Shown one piece after another: positions 29,056-38,436 of a stretch of 64,000 nt of DNA. Source of the DNA: Enterobacterales bacterium (GTDB lineage: Bacteria; Pseudomonadota; Gammaproteobacteria; Enterobacterales; Enterobacteriaceae). The stretch is from positions 56,521 through 120,520 of the forward strand of contig JAATFO010000049.1 of assembly GCA_015655145.1 (NCBI GenBank), given 5' to 3'. The first letter of the stretch is position 1; each line of letters opens with the position of its first letter. The notes under the pieces are model-generated. The model ran no database searches and was not told the DNA's origin. It worked only from the letters and a program-made list of their open reading frames with translations. The translations under genes and the position numbers were made by a program.

Positions 29056-30311
29056 ACAGCATCACAAAGAAAAACGGACATCCTGGCGTTGCACTCGATC
29101 GCAGTGATGAACGTGTCCTGCACAATGACAGCGTATTCGCTGTATTTCACGCTTTTATCCATCGGATAAAAACGGGCGACCTGGGAACACTGCCAGTGGT
29201 GTTTGGTCTGATCATTATTTCACTGGTGTTCAGTGTGCTCAACCCGGTCTATCTGGCGCCAAACAACCTGGTAAATATGCTGTTTGACTGTGCAACCGTC
29301 GGTTTTATCTCATTGGGTATCGTTTGTGTACTGATGTTAGGTGAAATCGATCTCTCTGTTGGTTCAATGAGCGGGCTGTCTTCAGCGATCATCGGTGTGC
29401 TATGGGTCAAAATGGGTTGGCCGATAGCGGGGGCTATCTTCGTGGCGCTTCTGGTGGGGGCGGTGGTCGGCATGATCTATGCGCAGCTTTATAACCGCAT
29501 CGGGATGCCCAGCTTTGTTGCCACGCTCGCCGGGCTGCTGGCGTTATTAGGCATGCAGCTCTATATCCTGGGGCCGTCTGGCAGTATTAATCTGCCTTAT
29601 ATTTCACCGCTGGTGCGCTTTGGCCAGGTGCTGGTGATGCCCGGCTGGTTTTCACACCTGGTTGCGTTGATTCCCGGCGCATTGATGTTGGTTCAGGGGG
29701 TAATAACCCAGGTACGCCGCACACAGGTTAATTTGTCGTCGGAGCTGATAAGCTCGCTGTTGATCCGGGTCATTCTGTTGACCGCGGTATTTGAAGCTGC
29801 CGTTTTTTATCTCAATCTTGGCCGCGGCGTACCCTGGATCTTTGGTCTGTTTGTGGTGTGTGTGATGTTGCTACATTATGCGCTTAAACGTACCAAATGG
29901 GGACGCTCGATGTTTGCCGTTGGGGGTAACCGGGAAGCCGCACGTCGCTCAGGTATTAATGTGCGGGCCATCTATATTAGCGCCTTTATGCTTTGTAGCA
30001 CGTTGGCGACGTTTGGTGGGATCCTCGCTGCATCTCGCCTGGCCTCTGCCAGTCAACAGGCGGGAACCGGCGATGTCAATCTTAATGCCATTGCTGCGGC
30101 GGTGATTGGTGGTACCAGTTTGTTTGGTGGCCGTGGCAGTGCTTACTCGGCATTGCTGGGGATTATTGTGATCCAGTCGATCTCCAACAGCTTGACGCTA
30201 CTTAATTTGCCCTCATCGCTGCGTTACATGATAACTGGCGGCGTACTGGCCATCGCTGTCATTGTGGACTCGCTCGCTCGCCGTTCGCGTTTATCGCACG
30301 GCCGTTCCTGA
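29052..30311 (+). CDS. Sugar ABC transporter permease (XylH-like long form)
   Basis: 419 aa membrane protein of the BPD_transp_2 family. [10 protein letters not shown] and [12 protein letters not shown] are the conserved permease signatures. It is about 80-90 residues longer than RbsC because of extra hydrophobic segments in the middle (about 180-260), as in XylH. Start overlaps the ATPase stop. Confidence 0.9.
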   Translation: MNSITKKNGHPGVALDRSDERVLHNDSVFAVFHAFIHRIKTGDLGTLPVVFGLIIISLVFSVLNPVYLAPNNLVNMLFDCATVGFISLGIVCVLMLGEIDLSVGSMSGLSSAIIGVLWVKMGWPIAGAIFVALLVGAVVGMIYAQLYNRIGMPSFVATLAGLLALLGMQLYILGPSGSINLPYISPLVRFGQVLVMPGWFSHLVALIPGALMLVQGVITQVRRTQVNLSSELISSLLIRVILLTAVFEAAVFYLNLGRGVPWIFGLFVVCVMLLHYALKRTKWGRSMFAVGGNREAARRSGINVRAIYISAFMLCSTLATFGGILAASRLASASQQAGTGDVNLNAIAAAVIGGTSLFGGRGSAYSALLGIIVIQSISNSLTLLNLPSSLRYMITGGVLAIAVIVDSLARRSRLSHGRS

Positions 30312-30340
30312 ACACTCTCACTCATACAGGAAAAATACCC

Positions 30341-31069
30341 ATGCATAATTCACTGGAAAATAAAGTTGTCGCAATCACGGGTGCGGCGTCAGGTATCGGT
30401 CTTGAATGTGCCCGGACGTTTTTAGCGGCCGGTGCGAAAGTGGTTCTGATTGATCGGGCTGGCGATCGTTTACAACAATTGACGACAGAGCTTGGTAAGC
30501 ATGCCTTTCCGCTGGTTATCGATCTGTCTAAACCGCAAGAGATTTCCGGCATGCTCAGCGGAATTTTGGCTATTGCGGGTGGACTGGATATTTTTTATGC
30601 CAATGCCGGTGCTTATATTGGCGGGCCGATTGAAGAGGGAAATCCTGACGACTGGGACCGGATGCTTAATCTGAATATCAATGCCGCGTTTCGCTGCGTG
30701 CATGCGGTATTGCCTCATCTTATTGCACAAAAGTCCGGTGATATTCTGTTCACCAGCTCCATTGCGGGCGTTGTTCCAGTGATCTGGGAACCGATATATA
30801 CGGCGTCTAAGTTTGCTGTACAGGCATTCGTTCACACCACACGTCGGCAGGTTTCAAAACACGGTATTCGCGTCGGCGCCGTGTTGCCAGGGCCGGTCGT
30901 TACCGCGTTGATTGATGACTGGCCAAAGGCAAAATTAGAAGAGGCATTGGCAAATGGCAGTTTGATGCAGCCCAAAGAAGTGGCGGAAGCGGTACTCTTT
31001 ATGGTGACCCGTCCACGAAATGTGACGGTACGCGATCTGGTCATTCTGCCAAACAGCGTTGATCTCTAA
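30341..31069 (+). CDS. Short-chain dehydrogenase/reductase
   Basis: 242 aa SDR. The cofactor loop is TGAASGIG (residues about 12-19), NAG is in [10 protein letters not shown], catalytic Ser in SSIAG and the YTASK motif carries Tyr and Lys. It is 29 bp after the permease in the same direction and probably oxidises or reduces the imported sugar. The substrate is unknown. A hairpin (AGGATGC/GCATCCT) follows at 31086-31119. Confidence 0.88.
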   Translation: MHNSLENKVVAITGAASGIGLECARTFLAAGAKVVLIDRAGDRLQQLTTELGKHAFPLVIDLSKPQEISGMLSGILAIAGGLDIFYANAGAYIGGPIEEGNPDDWDRMLNLNINAAFRCVHAVLPHLIAQKSGDILFTSSIAGVVPVIWEPIYTASKFAVQAFVHTTRRQVSKHGIRVGAVLPGPVVTALIDDWPKAKLEEALANGSLMQPKEVAEAVLFMVTRPRNVTVRDLVILPNSVDL

Positions 31070-31085
31070 TCATTTCACAGACAGA

Positions 31086-31119
31086 AGGATGCCGTCATCA
31101 GCACGATGCACAGCATCCT
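31086..31119 (+). terminator. Possible terminator after SDR gene
   Basis: Seven-bp inverted repeat AGGATGC/GCATCCT with a 20-nt loop, 17 bp past the SDR stop. Weak, no T-run. Confidence 0.3.
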
Positions 31120-31528
31120 GACAGTTAATGTTTATAAACTGAAGGGCAGGTCGTGTCGGTATAAAATTCGCGTTGTTCTTTCCGCCGCCCCTGCACCGCA
31201 ATAACGGTTCCCTCCCCGGGATTTAAGTACTCTCTTAATGTGAAACTCCTCACAAAAATTACAACTGCCCAGTGGCGTAGAGTAGCGTATTAAAAAAACG
31301 CAGATAAAAAATAAAAATAACAATAAAAACAGGTCGTTATAAATTACCGTTAAAAAAACCAAAGATATTTAGTGATCTGCATCACAAATATTTGAATGTT
31401 TTTATTGTGTCAAGATCAATCAGAGAATAAAAACCTTCTTAATATGTGATCTACTTCAAAAAAATTAATGCGCCCACCATTAACATTAATTTAACGGTCA
31501 CACATAATTAATTTATCTGAGGTCAACC
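31120..31528 (+). promoter_or_regulatory. Promoter region of the PTS operon with two CRP-like sites
   Basis: About 400 bp, AT-rich, without a gene. AGTGATCTGCATCACA at 31371-31386 matches the CRP consensus with one mismatch; TGTGATCTACTTCAAA at 31445-31460 matches with one mismatch in the second half. The start codon is at 31529 after TCTGAGG. Confidence 0.65.
31371..31386. promoter_or_regulatory. CRP-cAMP binding site
   Basis: AGTGATCTGCATCACA, one mismatch to TGTGA-N6-TCACA, about 150 bp before the first gene of the PTS operon. A second, slightly weaker site lies 74 bp downstream. Confidence 0.68.
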
Positions 31529-32509
31529 ATGAAAATAGGATTGGTCATTAGTGGTGGCGATGTCAGTGGTATGAATAATTTTCTTTTTCAGATTAACAGG
31601 ATGACCGAATCTGAAATGGTAATTTTTGATGGTGGTATTAATGGTCTGATTGATAATCGTTCGAAAGATATATCAAAGCGAGATTTAATTGATCTGTCTA
31701 TTTCACCGGTTCCATTGATTTCTTCGGGTAGAAAAGAGGAGAAATGTAAAAAGTCAGATTATGAAAAAATTGTCAAAAATATTAGACAGAAAAAAATCGA
31801 TTGCCTGATTATGGGCGGTGGGGATGGATCTTTCCAGTTTCTAAAAGCACTCAGTGGGTATGGTATTAACTGTTATGGCATCGGTATGACAATTGATAAT
31901 GATATTTCCGGGAACAGTTATACCATCGGATTTTCTACTGCCTGTGAGCAAGTAATTAGTGAAGTAGGGAAATTACGCAATACCGGACGTGGTTTGCCGG
32001 GTAGGGTGTTTATGATTGAGCTTTTAGGTGGATATTGCGGTGAACTAACCTTGCAGGCGGCATTGAAGAGTAATGCGGATATCGCATTGATCCCTGAATC
32101 TGTTTGGGACATTGACGAACTGGCAGATCGTATTAAAAATAAAATAAAACTGCAAAATAGCGTTATTATTTTATGTTCAGAAGGTTATACCAAAGAATAC
32201 ACTCCCGGCTTTCAGGGGGCCATTGATACCATGATAGGAAAAATAGAACACAAGATTGGTATTAGAATAAGGAAAACTATTCTGGGTTATGGTTTAAGAA
32301 GTGGAATGCCAACGGGCGAGGAGATTATTCAAGGCGCAATACTTGCTGAAGAAGTTGTGAGATGCATCAACAGTAGCCTGACAAATAAAATAATAGTTAT
32401 TAACAATAATAATAAAGCAATCCCGATCGATCTTGAAAACTCTGAAAGACGTTTAGTGGATAAAGACAGTAACATCTACAAACTTGCTAAAGTAACTAAT
32501 CTTATCTGA
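31529..32509 (+). CDS. Phosphofructokinase-family (PfkA-like) sugar-phosphate kinase
   Basis: 326 aa. The GGGDGS nucleotide loop and the catalytic TIDNDI motif of the PfkA family are present, so catalysis is likely. It is clearly divergent from housekeeping Pfk, AT-rich in codon use, and first in a PTS operon with a LacD-like aldolase. I infer that it adds a second phosphate to the PTS-delivered sugar phosphate before aldol cleavage. The exact substrate is unknown. Ribosome binding site TGAGG. Confidence 0.82.
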   Translation: MKIGLVISGGDVSGMNNFLFQINRMTESEMVIFDGGINGLIDNRSKDISKRDLIDLSISPVPLISSGRKEEKCKKSDYEKIVKNIRQKKIDCLIMGGGDGSFQFLKALSGYGINCYGIGMTIDNDISGNSYTIGFSTACEQVISEVGKLRNTGRGLPGRVFMIELLGGYCGELTLQAALKSNADIALIPESVWDIDELADRIKNKIKLQNSVIILCSEGYTKEYTPGFQGAIDTMIGKIEHKIGIRIRKTILGYGLRSGMPTGEEIIQGAILAEEVVRCINSSLTNKIIVINNNNKAIPIDLENSERRLVDKDSNIYKLAKVTNLI

Positions 32510-32519
32510 GGTAATTAAA

Positions 32520-32810
32520 ATGCTTAAAGTACTCTGCGTATGTGGTTGTGGCCTTGGTTCGAGCTTTGCAATTGAGATGAGTGCAAAAACGGTATTGAAT
32601 AAACTCCAGATTGATGCGGAAATTGATCACACTACGGTCTCTGAAGCATCATCATTCAACTATGATTTTATTCTTACGCAGAAAATGTTTGCTGATATTT
32701 TAAATGCTGATGCGAGCGAAGAGCAAAAGAGAAAAGTCATTATATTGAATAGACTGACAGACAAAAATGAAATAGAAGAAAAAATCGTTGCTTATATGAA
32801 AAACAAGTAA
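32520..32810 (+). CDS. PTS EIIB component (ascorbate/SgcB type)
   Basis: 96 aa. The phospho-acceptor cysteine is C8 in VCGCGLGSSF, the P-loop of the UlaB/SgcB/lactose-type EIIB fold. Cytoplasmic; passes phosphate from EIIA to the sugar in EIIC. It lies 10 bp after the PFK-like gene and 14 bp before EIIC. Confidence 0.9.
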   Translation: MLKVLCVCGCGLGSSFAIEMSAKTVLNKLQIDAEIDHTTVSEASSFNYDFILTQKMFADILNADASEEQKRKVIILNRLTDKNEIEEKIVAYMKNK

Positions 32811-32824
32811 CCGCGAGGTATTAA

Positions 32825-34162
32825 ATGGACGCTATTATTCATTTTATTGTAAAGGATTTTTTGGGACAAGCTTCGATACTTATTGCATTAATTGCGATGT
32901 TAGGCTTGATTCTACAGAAAAAATCCATAGGAAAAACTGTTGAAGGGACGTTCAAAACCCTGCTCGGCTTTCTAATCATGATGGCGGGGATCAATATCAT
33001 CGTTGATGCGCTGACCTTCCTCAATGATATTTTCACTCAGGGTTTCGGCATGAAAGGGTACATCACGGATGTGGCTGCTATTGCCGGGGTGGCAAATCGT
33101 GAACTGGGCTCGGAAGTGGCGCTGACGCTGTTGGTGATCTTTGCCGTCAATATCATCATTGCCCGCATTACACCGTTCAAATATATCTTTTTGACGGGTC
33201 AGGCACTGCTGTGGATGGCGACAATCGGCACGGTTATCGGCTATAAAGCCGGACTGACGGGGGCGACCCTGATTCTGACCGGGGGGATTTTCGGCGGTAT
33301 AATGGCAGTGTTAATGCCGGCGATTGCACAGCCTATCGTGCGTAAAATCACCGATTCTGATGATGTTGCGCTGGGGCACTTCTGTACCATTGGCTATCTC
33401 GTACAGGCGGTGGTTGCCAGGGCTGTGGGTAAAAATTCCCGTTCAACGGAAGATCTGGAACTGCCAGATAACTTTAAGTTTCTACAGGATACCTATCTGT
33501 CGATGGCGGTAATTATGGTGCCAATGTATATCATTCCAGCCATCTTTGCCGGCCCAACCTATATCGGTCAGTTTGCTGGTGATACTAACTACATCATGTA
33601 TGCATTTATGCAATCGATGCAGTTTGTTGCCGGGGTCTTTGTTCTGTATAGCGGCGTACGCTTACTGCTTAATGAACTTGTGCCTGCGTTTCGCGGCATT
33701 GCCATGCGACTGGTACCCAATGCGAAACCTGCGCTGGATTGTCCGGTTTTATTCCCGTATGCACCCAATGCCGTTATTGTCGGCTTCCTGTCTACCACTG
33801 TCGGTTCGATTATTGGCATGATCGTGTTTCCGGTGTTCGGTCTTGCCATGATTCTGCCTGGCCTGTTGACCAACTTTTTTGCTGGCGGCGCTGCCGGTGT
33901 GTTTGGTAACGCGCTGGGTGGCAGAAGAGGGGCAATTATTGGCGGCGTGGTGCATGGTTTATTTATTACGCTACTGCCCGCTATTCTGGTACCGATGCTC
34001 GAAACCTTTGGTTTCAAAGGGGTGACATTTAGTGACTCTGATGTGATTAGTACAGGTCTGGTATTAGGTCATGCTTTTCAGGGCGACTGGCCATTTGTTG
34101 TCGGCTTTATCGCTTTCGTCGCCATTATTATCTGGTTGGCAAACCGAAAACTGACTAAATGA
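32825..34162 (+). CDS. PTS EIIC component (UlaA/SgcC-like)
   Basis: 445 aa, about 10-11 transmembrane segments, ascorbate-type EIIC family (KTVEGTFKTLLGFLIMMAG near the N-terminus, NELVPAFRGIA in the middle, a GGAAGVFGNALGGRRGAIIGG loop late). Inner-membrane sugar translocation channel for the unknown substrate. Length agrees with UlaA-type proteins. Confidence 0.9.
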   Translation: MDAIIHFIVKDFLGQASILIALIAMLGLILQKKSIGKTVEGTFKTLLGFLIMMAGINIIVDALTFLNDIFTQGFGMKGYITDVAAIAGVANRELGSEVALTLLVIFAVNIIIARITPFKYIFLTGQALLWMATIGTVIGYKAGLTGATLILTGGIFGGIMAVLMPAIAQPIVRKITDSDDVALGHFCTIGYLVQAVVARAVGKNSRSTEDLELPDNFKFLQDTYLSMAVIMVPMYIIPAIFAGPTYIGQFAGDTNYIMYAFMQSMQFVAGVFVLYSGVRLLLNELVPAFRGIAMRLVPNAKPALDCPVLFPYAPNAVIVGFLSTTVGSIIGMIVFPVFGLAMILPGLLTNFFAGGAAGVFGNALGGRRGAIIGGVVHGLFITLLPAILVPMLETFGFKGVTFSDSDVISTGLVLGHAFQGDWPFVVGFIAFVAIIIWLANRKLTK

Positions 34163-34227
34163 GTCTTATTGCAATTATCTGATATCGACTTATAACGATT
34201 ACGTCATCAAAGATGTGAGGAGGCTTT

Positions 34228-34503
34228 ATGTTTTCATCATTAAAGAAACTCTTTAATTCAGATAAATCACAGGAGAATGAAATTGACCCTGATCCTGTCG
34301 CAGAGGAGGTGACGCAGGAAATAGCTTTGCTCGAATTGGCACTGGGGAAAGATCCAGCGGATAATACGACGCAAAAAAATTTAATGGTGAAATATAATCA
34401 GGCTGTAAAGATATACGCCGCCAGTAACTGCTATCGTCATCGTGTTGATGCTATTTTCGTGAAAATGGATGAGCTCAGGAACACCATCCGGAAAAATATA
34501 TGA
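34228..34503 (+). CDS. 91-aa protein of unknown function in a PTS operon
   Basis: I do not recognise a family. Residues 1-25 are charged and probably disordered; an acidic stretch (EIDPDPVAEEV) leads into two or three predicted amphipathic helices (IALLELALGK; LMVKYNQAVKIYAA; VDAIFVKMDELRNTI). No signal peptide or membrane segment. GTGAGGAGG precedes the ATG, and it sits exactly between EIIC and EIIA, so it is translated with them. It could be an accessory or regulatory partner of the permease. Confidence 0.75.
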   Translation: MFSSLKKLFNSDKSQENEIDPDPVAEEVTQEIALLELALGKDPADNTTQKNLMVKYNQAVKIYAASNCYRHRVDAIFVKMDELRNTIRKNI

Positions 34504-34509
34504 GGTAAT

Positions 34510-34947
34510 ATGAGCATTAAAGATTTCCTCTCAATTAACCAATGTATTCAGCCAGGCGTAGATGTCGGTTCATGGGTTGAGCTAATTGTAATAGCAGCAA
34601 AGCCATTAATTGATGGTGGCTTTGTTACTGCCGACTACCCAAAAGCAGTGATTAACAATACGGAGGAATATGGTGCATATTATGTCTTTGATGAAGGAAT
34701 AGCTATTCCCCATGCCAGACCTGAATGTGGTGTAATTAAAGACTGTTTTAGTATGGTGATATTGAAAAAACCGATATCAATTCATGGCAGCGATCCGGTT
34801 GATATTGTTGTTATGTTTGGCGGGGTGGACAGTAATTCACATATTACGGAAGGGATTGCGTCAATAGTGGGCATGCTGGATGACGAGAAGACGCTCACAC
34901 AAATCAGGCAGGCTACCACGGTAGATGAAGTATTGAGGTTATTATGA
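34510..34947 (+). CDS. PTS EIIA component (mannitol/fructose/ascorbate-type)
   Basis: 145 aa. The phospho-acceptor histidine is H68 in AIPHARPE, typical of EIIA of the PTS EIIA type-2 fold (UlaC/SgcA). It takes phosphate from HPr and gives it to the EIIB above. Its TGA overlaps the next ATG (ATGA). Confidence 0.9.
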   Translation: MSIKDFLSINQCIQPGVDVGSWVELIVIAAKPLIDGGFVTADYPKAVINNTEEYGAYYVFDEGIAIPHARPECGVIKDCFSMVILKKPISIHGSDPVDIVVMFGGVDSNSHITEGIASIVGMLDDEKTLTQIRQATTVDEVLRLL

Positions 34948-35477
34948 AGAAACTTATTTTAGTGAACGGTATCCCGGCTTCGGGTAAAAGTTCTGTTGCA
35001 AAAATAATTTCTGAACATTTTAACGCGCCGGTTCTGAGTCTTGATGAAATTAAAGAGCCATTTATGGCACAGTTTGCCGATATTATTGACCGGTCATTAA
35101 ATCGCAAGCTTGGCTATGCTGCTTATAAATCCATGTTTAATATTGTGAGGGATGCGCCAACAAATACATTATTTGTGCTGGATGCATGGTTTGGTTTTCG
35201 CGATAAATCTATTTTGTCTGAATATATTACTATGGCAGATAGCCCAGCGATACTTGAAGTATGGAATAAAATATCCCCCGAATTGGTTTCTGAACGCTAT
35301 AAATCACGTTGCGTTTGTCGCGTAAAAGGGCACCCGGGTGAAGAGTATATCCCTGAATTAATGTTGTTAGCGGGGAAAGCCCGGCCAATGGCATTAAGTG
35401 AAGTCTATACCGTGGACCAGGATCTCAGATGTGATGATCGCGACCTTATTGGTTGGATCAGCCAACATCTGAAATAA
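34944..35477 (+). CDS. Small P-loop kinase (AAA/zeta-like)
   Basis: 177 aa. Walker A GIPASGKSS at residues 9-17 directly after the first strand; a DAWFGF motif on a later strand resembles the substrate/Walker-B region of small-molecule kinases; RYKSRCVCR may form a lid. Overlap with EIIA by 4 bp shows translational coupling. It is not gluconokinase by obvious signature. A metabolite kinase acting on a product or substrate of the PTS pathway is the simplest reading; the function is unproven. Confidence 0.75.
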   Translation: MKKLILVNGIPASGKSSVAKIISEHFNAPVLSLDEIKEPFMAQFADIIDRSLNRKLGYAAYKSMFNIVRDAPTNTLFVLDAWFGFRDKSILSEYITMADSPAILEVWNKISPELVSERYKSRCVCRVKGHPGEEYIPELMLLAGKARPMALSEVYTVDQDLRCDDRDLIGWISQHLK

Positions 35478-35520
35478 ATTTGACTTTCAAACTATTATCT
35501 TTTGTATAAGGAATAAAACC

Positions 35521-36417
35521 ATGAACACAATGACAACCGCTGAACGTCGTGGATATCAAATGATTTGTGATGCGACAGGTTCAATGATGGTCGTTGCCTG
35601 CGATCAACGTGGCGGCATGAGAACATTATTAGCAGCAACACCAGAAGAACAAAAAGCGATCAGCAATGAGACCTTAGGAAAAACCAAATATGATATTACC
35701 CAGTACCTGGCATCCGAAGCCGGATGTGTATTAGTTGACCCAATTTGTGCCGTGCCAGGAATCGTCGATGAAGGCGTTCTGCCGCGTAATACCGGTCTGC
35801 TGGTTGGTCTGGATGCTTCCGGCTGGGAAACGTCACCAGAGGGGTATCGCATCTCCACCATGGTGGACGGTATTGATGCGCGGAAAGTGCGTGAGTTAGG
35901 CGCGACCGGCGGTAAAATCATGATCTACCTGCGTTCTGATGTACCCGCCGCCAACACAGCCAATCTTGCCACATTGCGTAAAGTGATTGCTGACTTTGCT
36001 CAGGAAGACGTTTTCCTGGTGGTAGAATTCCTCACCTATCAGTTGGAGAATGAGAGCAAAGAAGAGTACCAAAGCAAGATCCCTGAACTGATTGTGGACG
36101 GCTGTAAACGCTGTATTGATTGTGGTTCTAAAGTGTTGAAAATCCCTTATCCGGGAACGGAACAGGCTTGCGCCAGAGTCACCGAGATCTGTGGCGATAT
36201 CCCATGGGCGGTGTTGTCGGCAGGGGTTGATCATGCAACCTTCCTTACTCAGGTCGATATCTCTTTGCGCAACGGAGCTTCAGGGGTGATTGCCGGACGT
36301 TCCCTGTGGAAAGACTGCATTTCGCTTGATCGTCGTATTTCGCGAGAAAAACTATCTTCTGTTGCGGTTTCCCGTCTGCATGATATTCAGCAGTTGCTGG
36401 CGAAATACAAAAAATAG
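35521..36417 (+). CDS. LacD/YihT-like class I aldolase
   Basis: 298 aa, tagatose-1,6-bisphosphate / sulfofructose-1-phosphate aldolase family. VVACDQRGGM near the N-terminus and the Schiff-base lysine region VLKIPYPG are visible, as is SAGVDHATF near the phosphate site. It probably cleaves the product of the PFK-like kinase into two C3 units. It lies 43 bp after the P-loop kinase. Confidence 0.88.
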   Translation: MNTMTTAERRGYQMICDATGSMMVVACDQRGGMRTLLAATPEEQKAISNETLGKTKYDITQYLASEAGCVLVDPICAVPGIVDEGVLPRNTGLLVGLDASGWETSPEGYRISTMVDGIDARKVRELGATGGKIMIYLRSDVPAANTANLATLRKVIADFAQEDVFLVVEFLTYQLENESKEEYQSKIPELIVDGCKRCIDCGSKVLKIPYPGTEQACARVTEICGDIPWAVLSAGVDHATFLTQVDISLRNGASGVIAGRSLWKDCISLDRRISREKLSSVAVSRLHDIQQLLAKYKK

Positions 36418-36491
36418 TAGATTAGCTCCGCTTAATCTGCGTTTGGCCGCCAGCATTCATACTGTGTGGCCAGCTGACTCTCGAGGGGAAA

Positions 36492-37172
36492 ATGAATAGA
36501 CCACTGGATCTGATCATATTTGACTGTGATGGCGTGCTGGTTGATTCCGAAATTATTGGCATCAATCTGACCCGCTCGCTGTTACAACAGTATGGTGTGA
36601 CGATCGGTTTTAACGAGTTTTGTATAGAATATAGCGGGCTCTCCTGGGATATTTTGATTGATAAAGTTCGCGAGCAAAAAGGCGTTATCATTCCCGCCAG
36701 CATTAATCAGACATTTTTCCCCTCGCTGTTCACCCTGTTTCGCGAAAAGCTAACACGCATCGCCGGCACACTGGAGGTGATCAGTACTCTCAGTATACCA
36801 AAATGCATCTGTTCAAATTCCAGCAGTGAGCAGCTGGAATTTATGCTATCGCTGGTCGGGCTGGAATCGATGTTTAATGGGGGGATCTTCTCTGCGGTCG
36901 ATCTCGGTCCCGGGCGTGGCAAGCCACAGCCCGATATCTTTTTACATGCTGCTCAGATGTTGCATGCCGCGCCGGAAAATACGCTGGTGATTGAAGACTC
37001 GGTACACGGTGTGACCGCCGCTAAAAGCGCGGGGATGTTCGCCATTGGTTTCATCGGCGGCGCACATACTTATCCACAACATCGCGAGAAACTACTTGCG
37101 GCTGGCGCAGATGTTATTATCGATTCGATGTTTCAACTGCCGGCTGAAATCGCCCACTACAGTGCTGAGTGA
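36492..37172 (+). CDS. HAD-family phosphatase (YieH/beta-phosphoglucomutase-like)
   Basis: 226 aa. Motif I FDCDGVLVDSE holds both catalytic aspartates, motif II CSNSSS, and motif IV IEDSVHGVTAAKSAG. Members dephosphorylate or isomerise sugar phosphates. At the end of the PTS operon it may remove toxic dead-end sugar phosphates. The exact substrate is unknown. Confidence 0.87.
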   Translation: MNRPLDLIIFDCDGVLVDSEIIGINLTRSLLQQYGVTIGFNEFCIEYSGLSWDILIDKVREQKGVIIPASINQTFFPSLFTLFREKLTRIAGTLEVISTLSIPKCICSNSSSEQLEFMLSLVGLESMFNGGIFSAVDLGPGRGKPQPDIFLHAAQMLHAAPENTLVIEDSVHGVTAAKSAGMFAIGFIGGAHTYPQHREKLLAAGADVIIDSMFQLPAEIAHYSAE

Positions 37173-37356
37173 TTCATCGGTATTGCTCCCGTTTTTCGTC
37201 AATCATCCCATCGGGTGCGGTGTTATTAGCCGATTGCCGCACCATTTCCGGGCTGCCGGTGAGCAAATCATGAACCATTGGCGGAACACGCATCACCGGG
37301 GGGGTTAATGCCATCTTCACTCACTGTGATGGCCTTTCTGGCAAGACAAGGTCTTG

Positions 37357-38436
37357 TTAGTGCTGCTTATCAAATCGATAAATCAGCACTAAGGCGATGA
37401 TCAACAGTAGCATTGGCGGTATCAGGGTAGTTAACTGGGCATTGAGGGAAAATAACAATCCCAGGTTAACGATGATTTGGTCACTGATGTACGTGAGTAG
37501 ACCAACAATGACACCGATGGCTAAACGGCTCCCTAAGCCGGGCGCTCTGGGGATGCTAAAAGTAAATGGGATGGCCAGTAAAATCATGGCAAGGATTAAA
37601 ACAGGCCGTCCCAGCTTTTGCCATAAAGCGATTTTAAACTCGATACTGGGCTGACCAGTATTGTGTAGATAGTCAATATAATGGATGAGTTGTTTAATGG
37701 AAAAGCTATCACTGGGCATGGAGAGCTCTTTCAGGCTGGTATGCGTGAATATGGAGTGCCATTGCAAGCTAGCTTGCGATGTTACCGTTTCTTTCCCGTT
37801 TGCCCATTTCTTTTGATTGATGTTATGCAGAACCCACATTCCATTATCCAGGATGGTGGCTTTTTCCGCATAAATATAGGATTTCAGCGAAAGGTCAGGT
37901 TTGTAAGTGAATATTTCAACCCCTTTAGGTTGGTCATGTTCATCTAAGCTATTTACCGTAACAAATTCATTGTTATGTCTGGCCCACAGGGTGTTCTCGG
38001 TATTGACCGTATTATCGACCTGAGCAACGGCGGTATTTTTAAGTTGCAATGCGCGTTGCTGTAAGGGAGAAGCAACCCACTCATCCAGTGCACCTAATGA
38101 TACGGTCAACATCAGGCCTGAATATAAAATGACTAAGGAAATGCTAAAGATTGAAAAGCCCGCTGTGCGTATCGCGGTTAATTCTTGCGTTTTTGACAGT
38201 TGACCAAGGCCCACAATACCACCAAGCAGTGCAATAAAAGGTCCCAGATCAATGAGACACCGGGGTAATCTCATTAACACCACCACCAGGGCCTGAGTCC
38301 AGCGATATCCGTTGGCGCTAACATCATCAAGTTCGTTGATAAAGTCGAAGGTTGTAAACAGCGGAATCAACAGCGCGGCTGCAGCAATGAAGCCAGTAAA
38401 GACGCTACGGATCAAATAACGGCTAAAGATATTCAT
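37357..38436 (-). CDS. LptG-like lipid-export permease
   Basis: 359 aa with the LptF/LptG architecture: two or three N-terminal transmembrane helices, a large periplasmic domain (about residues 125-265), then three C-terminal helices. The segment TQELTAIRTAGFSI is the coupling-helix region that contacts LptB. It overlaps the LptF-like gene by ATGA. The neighbours are sphingolipid genes rather than the usual enterobacterial lptFG context, and no LptA, LptB or LptC is near. It is therefore probably a second, specialised pair working with the housekeeping ATPase. Confidence 0.85.
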   Translation of the reverse strand: MNIFSRYLIRSVFTGFIAAAALLIPLFTTFDFINELDDVSANGYRWTQALVVVLMRLPRCLIDLGPFIALLGGIVGLGQLSKTQELTAIRTAGFSIFSISLVILYSGLMLTVSLGALDEWVASPLQQRALQLKNTAVAQVDNTVNTENTLWARHNNEFVTVNSLDEHDQPKGVEIFTYKPDLSLKSYIYAEKATILDNGMWVLHNINQKKWANGKETVTSQASLQWHSIFTHTSLKELSMPSDSFSIKQLIHYIDYLHNTGQPSIEFKIALWQKLGRPVLILAMILLAIPFTFSIPRAPGLGSRLAIGVIVGLLTYISDQIIVNLGLLFSLNAQLTTLIPPMLLLIIALVLIYRFDKQH

